In this document: in pieces, positions 7,279 through 16,638 of the stretch
Layout: each line of letters opens with the position of its first letter
Numbering within the stretch: position 1 is the first letter of the stretch
Virus record (IMG/VR): IMGVR_UViG_3300047157_000129
Location: 1 to 62,503 of that record
Source of the DNA: a virus
Direction: 5' to 3' (one strand)
Length of the DNA: 62,503 nucleotides
Program-made: the position numbers and the translations under genes
The notes under the pieces: generated by a model
Database searches by the model: none
Seen by the model: the letters and a program-made list of their open reading frames with translations, nothing else
What the model was told of the DNA's origin: nothing

Positions 7279-9401
7279 TGGTCCAAGTTCAAACTGGCAT
7301 ACCGCTTGCTCCTACAAGTCAAGTACCAAAGTCCGCCGACAGTCCTGATGAAGTGCTGAAGTATCTCACTCGAGGCTGGCTTGACAAGATTTCAAAGGCA
7401 TACCGTCACAAGAAGTCATTTAACGATGACGCTTGGGAGGCCCGTAACTTCTTTGATGGGGATCAGAATTGGTTCTGGAAAGAGCAGTATGCTCGCAGTG
7501 AATATGGCTATAACCGCGCGATGTCTCCGCCGGGATTTCGCATGCAGATCAACAAAGTGTTTGAAGCAGTTAAGTTGTTTGGCTCTGTTATTTATCACCG
7601 GAATCCAGTGCGAACAGTAACGCCTCAACCACTGCCTATTGTTCCACCTGAAGCTGTCGGGATCAACATGAGTGACCCGATGATGGCGCAACAGTACGAA
7701 CAACTTGTAAACGTTGTCAGTGCTAAAGCTGGCGTGCGTGATATTGTTGCTGACTTGATGGGGCGTGTGTTAAATTACACACCAAATGAGTTTGATTTAA
7801 AAACGCACAGTCGTCGTGCAGTAGACGAAGGCATCATAACAGGGATGGGTCTGTGGTGGACCGAACTGATGACGATGCCAAATGGTCGGCGGTTTGTCGG
7901 TTCGTTTGCCGACAGCGTTGACAATTTTCTGATGGACCCTGATGTAACAGAAATCGAAGATATTCGCTGGTGTGCGAGAAGGTGCATTCACCCTATCCAT
8001 GAGGTAGCAGAAAAGTATGATATTCCCGAAGCTGCTCTTAGGGGCAACGTAGACAAGCAAGGGGCTCAAAATGCACGTTCGCAAGAGCAAGTTGTTTTCG
8101 GTGACTATGACGGGACCGGCAAACGCACGAGTGGTCCAACTGGAAAGACAAACGATTTATGTGTGTATTGGAAGATATATTCCAAAACCGGAATGGGCGA
8201 TCGACTTAAGGATGCGCCGAAGGATATAAAGGGTGTCTTTGATGGTATTGGCGAGAACTGTTACCTTGTTGTAGCGGAGGGTGTTGATTACCCGTTAAAC
8301 ATCAAGACTGCCATGCTTGGTGAGGAAGTAAATCCAGAGAGTGGTGTTCCTGATTCTTTATTTACTGCAGTGCAGTGGCCTATTCCGTTTTGGGCTGATG
8401 GCGCCAACGGCTGGCCTTTTACTGCGTTTCAACCACATCGCAAGCCGGGATACATCTGGCCGATTAGTCACATCAAGCCGGCAGTGCCAGAGCTACGATT
8501 CTTATGCTGGGCGTATTCGTTCATGGCACAAAGAGTAGCTACATCCTGCGAAACACTATTAGGTGTTAGCAAGGCCGCCGATCAAGACATCAAAGATCAG
8601 ATCCTGTCGCAGTCAGAAGGTGGGTTCAAGATTGTAGAAGTCAGCGAGATGTTGGGGCGCAGTGTCAACGACATCATCAGCGTCTTTCAGCTACCCAACG
8701 TAACTGGTGAAATCTGGCAGGTTATACAAGCTGTGACTGACTTGGCGGACAAGCGGCTAGGTATGACTGAGTTGGTCTACGGCATGACAGACAAGCAGAT
8801 CCGGTCAGCTACAGAAGCATCTGTAAAGGTTGATCAGATTAGCATTCGTCCAGACGACATGGCTGAGTGCCTAGAGAACTCAATGACATGCCTCTCAAGG
8901 AAAGAAGCCATAGCTACTCGTTGGCTTTTAACTGGAGAAGACCTTGAGCCTATTATTGGTCCTATGGGCGCAGCGGCATGGCAGCAGCATGTTATGCAGA
9001 TGAATCCTTTTGAGGTCGCTCGTGAGTTTGATTACACGGTAGAGGCAGGCAGTGCCAAGAAGAAGAACAAGAGCGCACGTATTGAGCAGATGAACGTAGC
9101 GGTTCAGACGCTTGGTCCAGTGCTACAAGGTCTTATACCGTCTGGAATTGTTGAGCCATTTAACTCATTGATGCGTGACTGGGCTGAGTCGATGGACTTG
9201 GATGTAGAGCAGTACTTAATACCTGCGCCACCGCCACCAGATCCAATGGCGCAACAAATGCCACCGGAAGGCGCTCCTCAAGAGCAGCCACCGGCAGAGC
9301 AGGCTCCACCAGCAGAAGAACAACAGATGACAGAAGAGGAAATGATGCAGCAACCTCCACAGCAGGTTCCAGCTGAATTGCAGCCTCCAATGCCAATGTA
9401 G
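7278..9401 (+). CDS. portal protein
   Basis: At 707 aa, this is the head-tail connector through which DNA enters and leaves. Evidence is its place two genes after the large terminase, its size, a portal-like N-terminal region (EARNFFDGDQNWFW near residues 54-67) and a long helical middle. The last 75 residues are Pro/Gln/Met-rich low complexity, as in many podovirus-type portals. It is coupled to the upstream gene by a TAATG overlap. Confidence 0.88.
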   Translation: MVQVQTGIPLAPTSQVPKSADSPDEVLKYLTRGWLDKISKAYRHKKSFNDDAWEARNFFDGDQNWFWKEQYARSEYGYNRAMSPPGFRMQINKVFEAVKLFGSVIYHRNPVRTVTPQPLPIVPPEAVGINMSDPMMAQQYEQLVNVVSAKAGVRDIVADLMGRVLNYTPNEFDLKTHSRRAVDEGIITGMGLWWTELMTMPNGRRFVGSFADSVDNFLMDPDVTEIEDIRWCARRCIHPIHEVAEKYDIPEAALRGNVDKQGAQNARSQEQVVFGDYDGTGKRTSGPTGKTNDLCVYWKIYSKTGMGDRLKDAPKDIKGVFDGIGENCYLVVAEGVDYPLNIKTAMLGEEVNPESGVPDSLFTAVQWPIPFWADGANGWPFTAFQPHRKPGYIWPISHIKPAVPELRFLCWAYSFMAQRVATSCETLLGVSKAADQDIKDQILSQSEGGFKIVEVSEMLGRSVNDIISVFQLPNVTGEIWQVIQAVTDLADKRLGMTELVYGMTDKQIRSATEASVKVDQISIRPDDMAECLENSMTCLSRKEAIATRWLLTGEDLEPIIGPMGAAAWQQHVMQMNPFEVAREFDYTVEAGSAKKKNKSARIEQMNVAVQTLGPVLQGLIPSGIVEPFNSLMRDWAESMDLDVEQYLIPAPPPPDPMAQQMPPEGAPQEQPPAEQAPPAEEQQMTEEEMMQQPPQQVPAELQPPMPM

Positions 9402-9420
9402 CCCATTTCTTGCTGATTCT

Positions 9421-9439
9421 AGACATAAACCCCATGAGG
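9421..9439 (+). repeat. conserved 19-bp leader motif, copy 1
   Basis: AGACATAAACCCCATGAGG lies just before the start at 9446. A copy with one difference (T for C at position 10) is at 24786-24804, before the start at 24812. It includes the GAGG ribosome site. It may be a leader or control element shared by two gene starts; function unknown. Confidence 0.5.
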
Positions 9440-9445
9440 ACTGCC

Positions 9446-9997
9446 ATGAAATTGCCACATGATATTGCTAATGCTCCGGGATGGGTTCAGGCCCATTATG
9501 TATCCATGATCGAAGACGGTCAGGATGAGAAGTTTGCTGAAATGTGCGCTTTAATGCAGCCTCCGGGAACGGGTCAATCGGAACGTGCATTCATGGAAGG
9601 TCGGAACAACGGCGAATGGTTGAATAAGCTACCTCGCCCACAGGCTATGCGCATGTTAAAAGCGGCGCGTGAAGCGGGTGTTGATCCTACAGGGAAGTAC
9701 TATTTTGGCGGAATTGCAGATAAACGTGGAATATTTGACCCGAAAGCATGGGTCTCAGATGCACATGACGTCAAAAGGGTGGCTGAAGAACGCGGTTTAG
9801 ACGTAGATGGCAGCGTAAAGCATCGTTCATCTGGTCGCCCAGCTGACAAGAATCAGGACGTTCCACTCGCAGCAGACATCGTTAAGAGAGAAACAGCGCA
9901 CGAGCTACTCAAAGACCCTAGCCTATCCAAGAAGGAAGCACGTCGCAAAGCAATCGACAACGTAACACCACACTGGAAGAAAAAGAAAAATGGCTGA
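9446..9997 (+). CDS. hypothetical protein after portal, 183 aa
   Basis: I chose the ATG at 9446 because GAGGA (9436-9440) is six bases upstream. The longer reading from 9410 has no ribosome site and would translate the conserved leader motif. The product is soluble, with a mixed helical N-terminal half, a segment around KYYFGGIADKRGIFDPKAWV, and a basic C-terminus ending in poly-lysine. No domain is recognised. It overlaps the following giant fibre gene by 8 bases, so it probably belongs to the virion operon. Confidence 0.78.
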   Translation: MKLPHDIANAPGWVQAHYVSMIEDGQDEKFAEMCALMQPPGTGQSERAFMEGRNNGEWLNKLPRPQAMRMLKAAREAGVDPTGKYYFGGIADKRGIFDPKAWVSDAHDVKRVAEERGLDVDGSVKHRSSGRPADKNQDVPLAADIVKRETAHELLKDPSLSKKEARRKAIDNVTPHWKKKKNG

Positions 9998-12900
9998 CAA
10001 GATTCAGATCAAGCGTAGCAGTGTAGAGGGCAAGAAGCCAACACCTGAGCAGTTGGCAGATGGGGAATTAGCACTCAACCTCAAAGACAAAAAGATCTAC
10101 GCAAAAGATTCTGATGGTGTAGTGCAAGAGTTTCCTGCTGTAGACGCAGTGAACGTAGGTGTTGAGAGCGTCAACGACATCACTGGCGAAGTCGACATCA
10201 ATGGATCCGACAACATATCCGTCACGAAGTCTGGCCAGAACCTGACTCTTGACGTCAAAGACACTGTAGCGCTGAAGACTGACGTTCCTGCACAACTCAA
10301 TCTCATCGAAGGTACTGGGATTGATATTGCGTCAGACGGTAGCAACAGAACCATCACCAATGAGATCACTGATCTTGGCGATCTAGATTCTGTTGTCATA
10401 GATGACAATACCGGGATAGCCGAAAACTCTGTTCTGACATTTACAGACGGCAACTGGGTTCCGGGTACGGGCGGTGGTTCTTCTGACGTAGATGAACTAA
10501 ATGATCTGAGCGATGTCACCCTTGACGGTGTAGATTCAAATCAGATCATGCAGTACTCCGGCGGTCAGTGGAGGAATGTAGATGTTCCGGGAGCCGCTGG
10601 ACAGACTACGGTCAATGGACTATCAGGCGCAGTGTTTCTTGAGGGAACTGGTAGCGTATCTGTCTCCAAGCCAGATCCAAACGACGACAACAAGATACTT
10701 ATCAATGGCACTAGCGGGGTTCCAGAAGCAAACAGTGATGGCAAAACTTATGGGCGCAAGGACGCAGCTTGGGTAGAGATTGAAGCTACAGGTGGCGACG
10801 AGAATGTCCAATCGAACTGGACTGAGACTGACAAAACTTCCGATTCGTTTATTCTAAACAAGCCGTCTAAACTGTCGGACTTTGAAAACGACCTAACTCT
10901 TCCTCCAGCCGACGCGGAGAAAAACGTACAGTCCGACTGGGATGAAGCGACCACTACATCTGATGCGTATATTCTGAACAAACCAACGAACCTCTCAGAG
11001 TTTGAGAACGATCTGACTCTCCCGCCATCGGACGCCGAGAAGAATGTTCAATCGAACTGGACGGAAGCAGACACTAGCAACGATGCGTTTATTCAGAACA
11101 AACCAACGAATCTGTCGCAGTTCAATAACGACATCACGATTAGTGCTGATAACGTAACAGACCTGCCTGTCACTAACCTTGAGTCCGGCAACGAGCTGAC
11201 GCTGAATGTTAAGGACGAAGGCAATGGCACTTGGACGCTGACTGCGCTGAATCAGGGTGGCAGTGGAGGCGGCGGTGGAAACCTCAACTTGATTGAGGGG
11301 GACTGCATTAGCATTGATGCCGTAGAGAATGGGACAGATTCGAATGTCACCGATATTACTATTGGTCTTGCTTCTGACTGTGATTCGATTACATCCAACC
11401 TCCCTATATCCAGCACAGATAACAAGGTTACGTTATCAGATGATAACGGTTCATTTCAAATAGAGACTGGCGACCCCACAGCAGACCCAAGCACAAAGGA
11501 AGTTCGGGTAGTTGTAGACAGTATTGGCAATGTCACGATCAAAGAAAAGCTAAGAGGTGACGGGAACTATACGCCCCTAATTGAACTTTCAGCTGGACAT
11601 GAGGTCAACGTCACCAAGTCACGTTATTACAACTATTACGCAGTTGACGGCAGCACTACCCATCGGGAAATTATCTACAACGCAGATAGCGAAGCAGCTT
11701 GTTCATTCTTAGTCTACGGGAAAACATACGCATCTGGTTTGCCTGTTGGCATACCTGTTGGCGAACAGCCTTCTCATTTTAAGTCTTCGCATGACCTTGT
11801 GCATGAAGTAAAAAGAATGCTTTGGTGTAGCAGTTCCACTAATGCAGAGCCAGACGTTGTTATTGACTGCACCACAGACTCCAACGATCCTGTTCTGAGG
11901 GTTATACCGAAGGGCCACATTGAAGCGTCCCGCATCCAAACCGACACGATCACCTCAAAGGATGCTGCTGTTGGTGATGCACGAATTAATTTTGATTCCA
12001 AAGACATCAACATCTCAGCAAACGATTTTGATGGCATCATAAGTCTGCGGAACAACTCCAGCGGCAATGCAAACATCTTTAATGTCAGCGGCAATGCTTG
12101 GTCGAGCCAGTGGGGAACTTTTGGCGGTGGTTACAGTTGGTGGGGCCAGAACTTCGAAGTAGAAGAAAATGGTATAGATTTCAAGCCGCGATACACGGGA
12201 ACGTCTAACATAGGCTCGTTCTTAATGTCTCCAATGCGGGACGCTAAATGGGGTCTTCTTCAAGGCTCTATGCGGGTGTACCCACCAACACCTAGCGGAG
12301 ACCAGCCTTCAATTCCTCAATCAGAAATGCCTCAAGTCATGGCATGGGAAGCCCTTGATGGTCGCCTAAGCGTTGGCCCCACTTCGGCTCTTACTAACAC
12401 TCGCTTGTACACCTCTGGCCCAGACTTCATCGTAAATGGAGCAATATCGGTTAATGCAACTGGTTTGTATGCACAGTATGATTTACAAAACCCAACAGCG
12501 GCTAACATCGGGGGTTACTACTGGCAAACAAAAGACAACAATATTTATTTAGGCGTTGATACTGTTGGCGATGGGAACACAGATGATTATGAATGGCAAC
12601 TTGTAGACCGTAATGAACAAGACGAGAATGGTAATTTTGTTTATCAATCATCCATAGGCACTCACAATTATTACGCAAGAACATATATCACATGCGATCA
12701 TAATTTAACATCATGGCATGATGGCTTATATGTCGAGTCTCCTTCGTGGTCTGCTACTGGCTCGATAACAGGGAACCCTAACCCTTCAAACCAAGCATGG
12801 CGAATGGGGAACTACGCTGGTGTTCGTGTGCAAAATTGCACACTTTCAAAAACAGCAGGAACAACAGCAAGTTTCTTAGCCAATCAGAATGCAAGTTCTG

Positions 12901-15683
12901 CTGGTAATTGTTACTCCTTCTACGCAATGGGTACGGCTCCAGCAAGGTTCAACGGGGGTGTCCAAACCGACACAATCACCACAAAGGATGCTGCGACAGG
13001 TGATACTAACATTCAGTTATCGGGAAGCAAAGTTGGCATTGGCTACCAGACAGGTTTGCCGGGATGGGACGCTTCACTTCTAGTACGGGCACAAGACAAC
13101 AAGTCCGGTCAAACCAATCCAGACGATGACGAGACAAGCTGGACAGAGCATCCCGGTCTTATTATTGATTCAAGGAATCCAAACAGGTTAATCAATAATC
13201 AGTGGACTGCACAAGGAACTACTACCATTACGGCAGTGCCGCCAAACTCTGATTACAGCCAGCCTGTTTCTGTTTACAGAAGTTCTGGAAGCTATGGAGG
13301 AGACCATGTCTTTGCCGCTGGGGGGCTATCAGGATGTCCAACTAAAAATGAGTATAGTTTCTGGATCGACCGATCCGGCAATCTTTATGCAAATCCAGAT
13401 TATGAGCCATCTTCAAACAACTCCTTAGTCACTAAGAAGTGGGTAATAGACAACGCTGGTGGCGGGTTCCCAATCGAATCTGATCCTGATGGTCGCGTTC
13501 TCATTGAGGCAGACGATGCCAATGGCATTCTCACAAGCTGGGTAGATAATACTCAGGGTGATACAGACCCTGACAAGAATGTGGCTGATAATGATGTATA
13601 TGTCTGGTATGTAAATGACAAGCCAGATTCTAATCCTCCTTATGGGTCGCCCGGAGCACCTGCGCTTAAGCTTACACGGCAAGGCGTTCTTGAAACTGCA
13701 TCCGGCACCTTGAAAAATAGTCGCAGTGACCTTACAGGACAGGTTACTGGATTCGGTTTAGAGGGTATTCGTAATTCCGTATTCTACCCACACGTTCAAG
13801 TTGCTCACGATTCTCGTGGCGACACAGGGCTTTATTGGGATGAAGTGAACTATCACTTCATGAAAAAAAGAAATCCACTCGATACGCAGGGAGCATCTCC
13901 GTGCGAGTTGGGCGACAACACTTCGCAAGGCTGTGCTTGGGAGTCCTCATTGTTTACCATCCGTGATGGTGGGCTTGATGGCGCAGTACACATTACGACC
14001 TCTGCTGATTACACACCGATTGACGATTACGATATTGTCACTAAGAAGTATTTTGATGACAACCGTGTCCCGCTTCCTAACCCAGACAATCCTCTTCCAC
14101 CAGTTGGTGTTGGCGCTGGCTACACATGGGAGCAGCTAGAACGAACTCCGGGACTGTATCTGTCAGCCGTGTACGGAATTAACGGCATCTATTCCATAGT
14201 TGGCTTTAGCGACATGCAAGTTGCGGCTATAGAAGGTGGAATAAGGATGGATGCTCAGTGTTTCTGGAGCACTGACGGAAGGGAGTGGACTGAAGGTTTT
14301 GTTGGAGGTGCTTGGGTTTCAGCCAACAATGGAGAAAATCTGTATTCTTTACCGACACCAAATAATAAATACGGTAAGTTCTGTGACGGAACGCAAGTAA
14401 TATTTACAGGAAATGCGTTTACCTCAACAGGGAAGACGTGGCAAGGTTTCGATACTGATCGGGCCTTTCAATACCGATCTGACAGCTACATTGGCGAAGG
14501 AGTTCCGTTTTTCTGGGATTCTGGCATTTCGGCAGATCGAGCTGTAGATCCTAGTACTGGAAGCTATCTGGGAACCAACTGGCCAGAAGGCGCATGCTGG
14601 ATTACAAGCCGGATGTACGCCATTGAGGATCTGGAAGACGACGACACAAATGACATGATCAGCATCGTCAACAGCGCCGCGACTACTAGAACTGACGTCC
14701 TACTAACCAACAGTCGTGATGTTATCTGTCCAAAGGTTTTCTTCTCTCTGAATGGGAACGATGACTACTATTTCAACACGAATAAGCTGTACAAGCCACT
14801 TCAGTCAGAAGCTGCTATTAAAGCTGCGAACAAGACTGATGCGCTTACTACCTACTTTGAGCCTCTACATTCACTCCAAGAATGCGCCGATGCTTGTTGC
14901 ACTCCTGACGGCAAGGTAGCTCTTACTCTTGATAGTGATAGCAATCAGTTTTACTGGTGGGTTCATAAGCGAACTACTTTGACTGTTCCTTCTGACTTGT
15001 GGCTAGAAACAGGAGTTTGCTGTGCGTATGACAGATCCAGCGGATACTTTGCGGCTGCAACGGCTGACAAAGTGCGCGTATACGAAGCGCCTTCCACTTC
15101 CGGGTTTAATGCGTATGGCGGTCGGCTAGTTAATACTTACACGATACCGCAGGCTGCTGAATGGACGCACTTAAGCATATCCGGTGGCGTCTACATTCTT
15201 ATGAGCAAGTCTGGTGCGATTGCAAGGCTCGACACTAACAATCCACTAAACGACACGTTTGAAATGATTGGGGCTAATTCCCCAGCAGTTTTCTCTGCCA
15301 ACCCAGTGCTGGCCGGGACAAATGGACGGTTCTTGGTTGCAGGTGGTGAAGACGTTGACGGCCTGCCTGATTTTGGTCGCATGTACAACCCACGCACCGC
15401 AGACCTTCCCCCTGCTGGCCCACCCGACGGTCCACAGCGGTATGCGTGGTCTGGTGGTGACAATAATACGGGAGGCACTACCACTGATGATGTTGATCTT
15501 ACCGATCCAGTAGACACTGGTGGAGATAAGCGTTCTGCCAGAAAGCTACTGACAACCCAGAAGGACGCTAACGAATACTTTGCAGAAGAGATTGAAAAAC
15601 GTGCGATTGTTGTAACTCTCACTCAGGCTGAGTACGACGCCCTAAGTCCACCTGATGAAAATACCTTGTACCTGATTACCTGA
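9990..15683 (+). CDS. giant tail fibre / adhesin, 1897 aa
   Basis: The N-terminus (IQIKRSSVEGKKPTPEQL, then GELALNLKDKKIY) matches the short virion-attachment domain common to phage fibres. Residues about 271-384 are three 40-residue tandem repeats (QSNWTE..SDSFILNKP..L..FENDLTLPP). Two further similar blocks (QTDTITSKDAAVGD and QTDTITTKDAATGD) occur near residues 650 and 992. The C-terminus carries the common fibre ending LTQAEYDALSPPDENTLYLI. The middle is beta-rich and Asn/Gly/Ser-rich. It very likely forms trimeric fibres for host recognition. It is one uninterrupted frame of 5.7 kb, which contrasts with the broken capsid genes. Confidence 0.88.
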   Translation: MADKIQIKRSSVEGKKPTPEQLADGELALNLKDKKIYAKDSDGVVQEFPAVDAVNVGVESVNDITGEVDINGSDNISVTKSGQNLTLDVKDTVALKTDVPAQLNLIEGTGIDIASDGSNRTITNEITDLGDLDSVVIDDNTGIAENSVLTFTDGNWVPGTGGGSSDVDELNDLSDVTLDGVDSNQIMQYSGGQWRNVDVPGAAGQTTVNGLSGAVFLEGTGSVSVSKPDPNDDNKILINGTSGVPEANSDGKTYGRKDAAWVEIEATGGDENVQSNWTETDKTSDSFILNKPSKLSDFENDLTLPPADAEKNVQSDWDEATTTSDAYILNKPTNLSEFENDLTLPPSDAEKNVQSNWTEADTSNDAFIQNKPTNLSQFNNDITISADNVTDLPVTNLESGNELTLNVKDEGNGTWTLTALNQGGSGGGGGNLNLIEGDCISIDAVENGTDSNVTDITIGLASDCDSITSNLPISSTDNKVTLSDDNGSFQIETGDPTADPSTKEVRVVVDSIGNVTIKEKLRGDGNYTPLIELSAGHEVNVTKSRYYNYYAVDGSTTHREIIYNADSEAACSFLVYGKTYASGLPVGIPVGEQPSHFKSSHDLVHEVKRMLWCSSSTNAEPDVVIDCTTDSNDPVLRVIPKGHIEASRIQTDTITSKDAAVGDARINFDSKDINISANDFDGIISLRNNSSGNANIFNVSGNAWSSQWGTFGGGYSWWGQNFEVEENGIDFKPRYTGTSNIGSFLMSPMRDAKWGLLQGSMRVYPPTPSGDQPSIPQSEMPQVMAWEALDGRLSVGPTSALTNTRLYTSGPDFIVNGAISVNATGLYAQYDLQNPTAANIGGYYWQTKDNNIYLGVDTVGDGNTDDYEWQLVDRNEQDENGNFVYQSSIGTHNYYARTYITCDHNLTSWHDGLYVESPSWSATGSITGNPNPSNQAWRMGNYAGVRVQNCTLSKTAGTTASFLANQNASSAGNCYSFYAMGTAPARFNGGVQTDTITTKDAATGDTNIQLSGSKVGIGYQTGLPGWDASLLVRAQDNKSGQTNPDDDETSWTEHPGLIIDSRNPNRLINNQWTAQGTTTITAVPPNSDYSQPVSVYRSSGSYGGDHVFAAGGLSGCPTKNEYSFWIDRSGNLYANPDYEPSSNNSLVTKKWVIDNAGGGFPIESDPDGRVLIEADDANGILTSWVDNTQGDTDPDKNVADNDVYVWYVNDKPDSNPPYGSPGAPALKLTRQGVLETASGTLKNSRSDLTGQVTGFGLEGIRNSVFYPHVQVAHDSRGDTGLYWDEVNYHFMKKRNPLDTQGASPCELGDNTSQGCAWESSLFTIRDGGLDGAVHITTSADYTPIDDYDIVTKKYFDDNRVPLPNPDNPLPPVGVGAGYTWEQLERTPGLYLSAVYGINGIYSIVGFSDMQVAAIEGGIRMDAQCFWSTDGREWTEGFVGGAWVSANNGENLYSLPTPNNKYGKFCDGTQVIFTGNAFTSTGKTWQGFDTDRAFQYRSDSYIGEGVPFFWDSGISADRAVDPSTGSYLGTNWPEGACWITSRMYAIEDLEDDDTNDMISIVNSAATTRTDVLLTNSRDVICPKVFFSLNGNDDYYFNTNKLYKPLQSEAAIKAANKTDALTTYFEPLHSLQECADACCTPDGKVALTLDSDSNQFYWWVHKRTTLTVPSDLWLETGVCCAYDRSSGYFAAATADKVRVYEAPSTSGFNAYGGRLVNTYTIPQAAEWTHLSISGGVYILMSKSGAIARLDTNNPLNDTFEMIGANSPAVFSANPVLAGTNGRFLVAGGEDVDGLPDFGRMYNPRTADLPPAGPPDGPQRYAWSGGDNNTGGTTTDDVDLTDPVDTGGDKRSARKLLTTQKDANEYFAEEIEKRAIVVTLTQAEYDALSPPDENTLYLIT
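10800..11138 (+). repeat. three tandem 120-bp repeats in fibre gene
   Basis: Units begin near 10800, 10917 and 11037 with a period of 120 bases. They encode about 40 residues each with the core QSxWxExxxxSDxFIxNKPxxL. The copies have diverged at synonymous and some other positions, so this is an old protein repeat and not an assembly artefact. Such repeats usually form the fibre shaft and can change copy number by recombination. Confidence 0.85.
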
Positions 15684-15684
15684 C

Positions 15685-16176
15685 ATGCCAGCACTAAACA
15701 TAAGTAACATCAAAGACGCGAAGCTAGGAAGTACTGACCTCAGTGCGGTCTACAAGGGCAGTACGTTGATTTGGGATGGTGTAGCAGGGGAGTTGGTTTT
15801 AACTCGTGCTTATTTCGATTACCAATCTAGCAGTGGGTGTAATCGTGGGCAAAGCAAATTCAATTTAAGAGTGCTGGGGACGCACACTTACGATGAACCG
15901 GGCAGGCAATACAACGTTCAATATAACCTGACTGGTGGCTGGCAGGGTTCTGATAGTAATTGGATAATTGATACTTTTACAACTCCCGGCGTTCCTTTCA
16001 ATGTTGTTGGTCTCAGTATTTGCATGAGTTCAAGCAGCGGGCAGATCAACACAAACTGTCGAATGCGATTCAAGCTATCGGATGGAACGGTAACTAATTG
16101 GTCTTATTATTTTATGTCTGGAACAACAGACATTCCCGCAGATGTTTTACAAGAAAGCGAGATAGAAGATGGCTAA
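15685..16176 (+). CDS. tail/virion accessory protein, 163 aa
   Basis: The N-terminus (KDAKLGSTDLSAVYKGSTLIWDG) has the repeated LGST/KGST...IW pattern seen in small phage baseplate and fibre-tip proteins. The rest is beta-rich and ends in the acidic SEIEDG. It begins one base after the fibre stop and overlaps the next gene by 8 bases. A fibre partner or tip role is inferred from context. Confidence 0.65.
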   Translation: MPALNISNIKDAKLGSTDLSAVYKGSTLIWDGVAGELVLTRAYFDYQSSSGCNRGQSKFNLRVLGTHTYDEPGRQYNVQYNLTGGWQGSDSNWIIDTFTTPGVPFNVVGLSICMSSSSGQINTNCRMRFKLSDGTVTNWSYYFMSGTTDIPADVLQESEIEDG

Positions 16177-16420
16177 ACGAGTAGTAGGAACCCCGATCTC
16201 TGTTCAAGAACATCGGGAAACATTATCAGCAACGGTTGATGTTGAAAGCGGCATGACCGACTTCATCGTCAAGAGAACGTTAGTTGATGCAGACAACGGT
16301 GAAGTGATTGTTGTCCAGAAGATTCGTGAGACTGCTCCAACTGGAGAAGTTGCAACAGCAATCACGGAAGCAGTAGCAAAGTCCGCAGATGTTAAACAAC
16401 CGGAACCAGAGGCAGTCTAA
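16169..16420 (+). CDS. hypothetical virion-region protein, 83 aa
   Basis: A small acidic protein with no recognised domain. It overlaps the upstream gene by 8 bases and shares its last base with the next ATG (TAATG). The tight coupling on both sides and clean codon use support it. It is likely a virion or assembly protein made with the fibre genes. Confidence 0.7.
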   Translation: MAKRVVGTPISVQEHRETLSATVDVESGMTDFIVKRTLVDADNGEVIVVQKIRETAPTGEVATAITEAVAKSADVKQPEPEAV

Positions 16421-16638
16421 TGGCAGACGTACGCATACAAATACGACACGCTGATGCAGGCGCATGGACTTCTGCTAACACAGTTCTTGAAGACGGCGAG
16501 ATGGGCTGTGAAACAGATACAGGTCAGTGCAAAGTAGGTGATGGCATAATTGCATGGTCTGCGCTGCCTTACGTTGGGTATGCGTCTGATGCCGACTTGC
16601 CTAATTTTGATCGTGATGTTGATGGGGGTACATACTGA
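16420..16638 (+). CDS. free-standing fibre N-terminal-type domain, 72 aa
   Basis: The sequence IQIRHADAGAWTSANTVLED, then GEMGCETDTGQCKVGDG and AWSALPYV is the small domain normally found at the N-terminus of long phage fibres (residue pattern G-E-x-G-x-E-T-D-T-G-x-x-K-x-G-D-G). Here it stands alone, followed at once by a stop and the next gene (TGATG). It could be an adaptor or a remnant of a fibre whose shaft was lost. Confidence 0.7.
   Translation: MADVRIQIRHADAGAWTSANTVLEDGEMGCETDTGQCKVGDGIIAWSALPYVGYASDADLPNFDRDVDGGTY

Noticed and set aside
15191-15622. Minus-strand frame of 143 aa within the fibre gene
   Set aside because: Antisense shadow of a strongly coding plus-strand gene, Ser/Pro/Arg-rich, no ribosome site.
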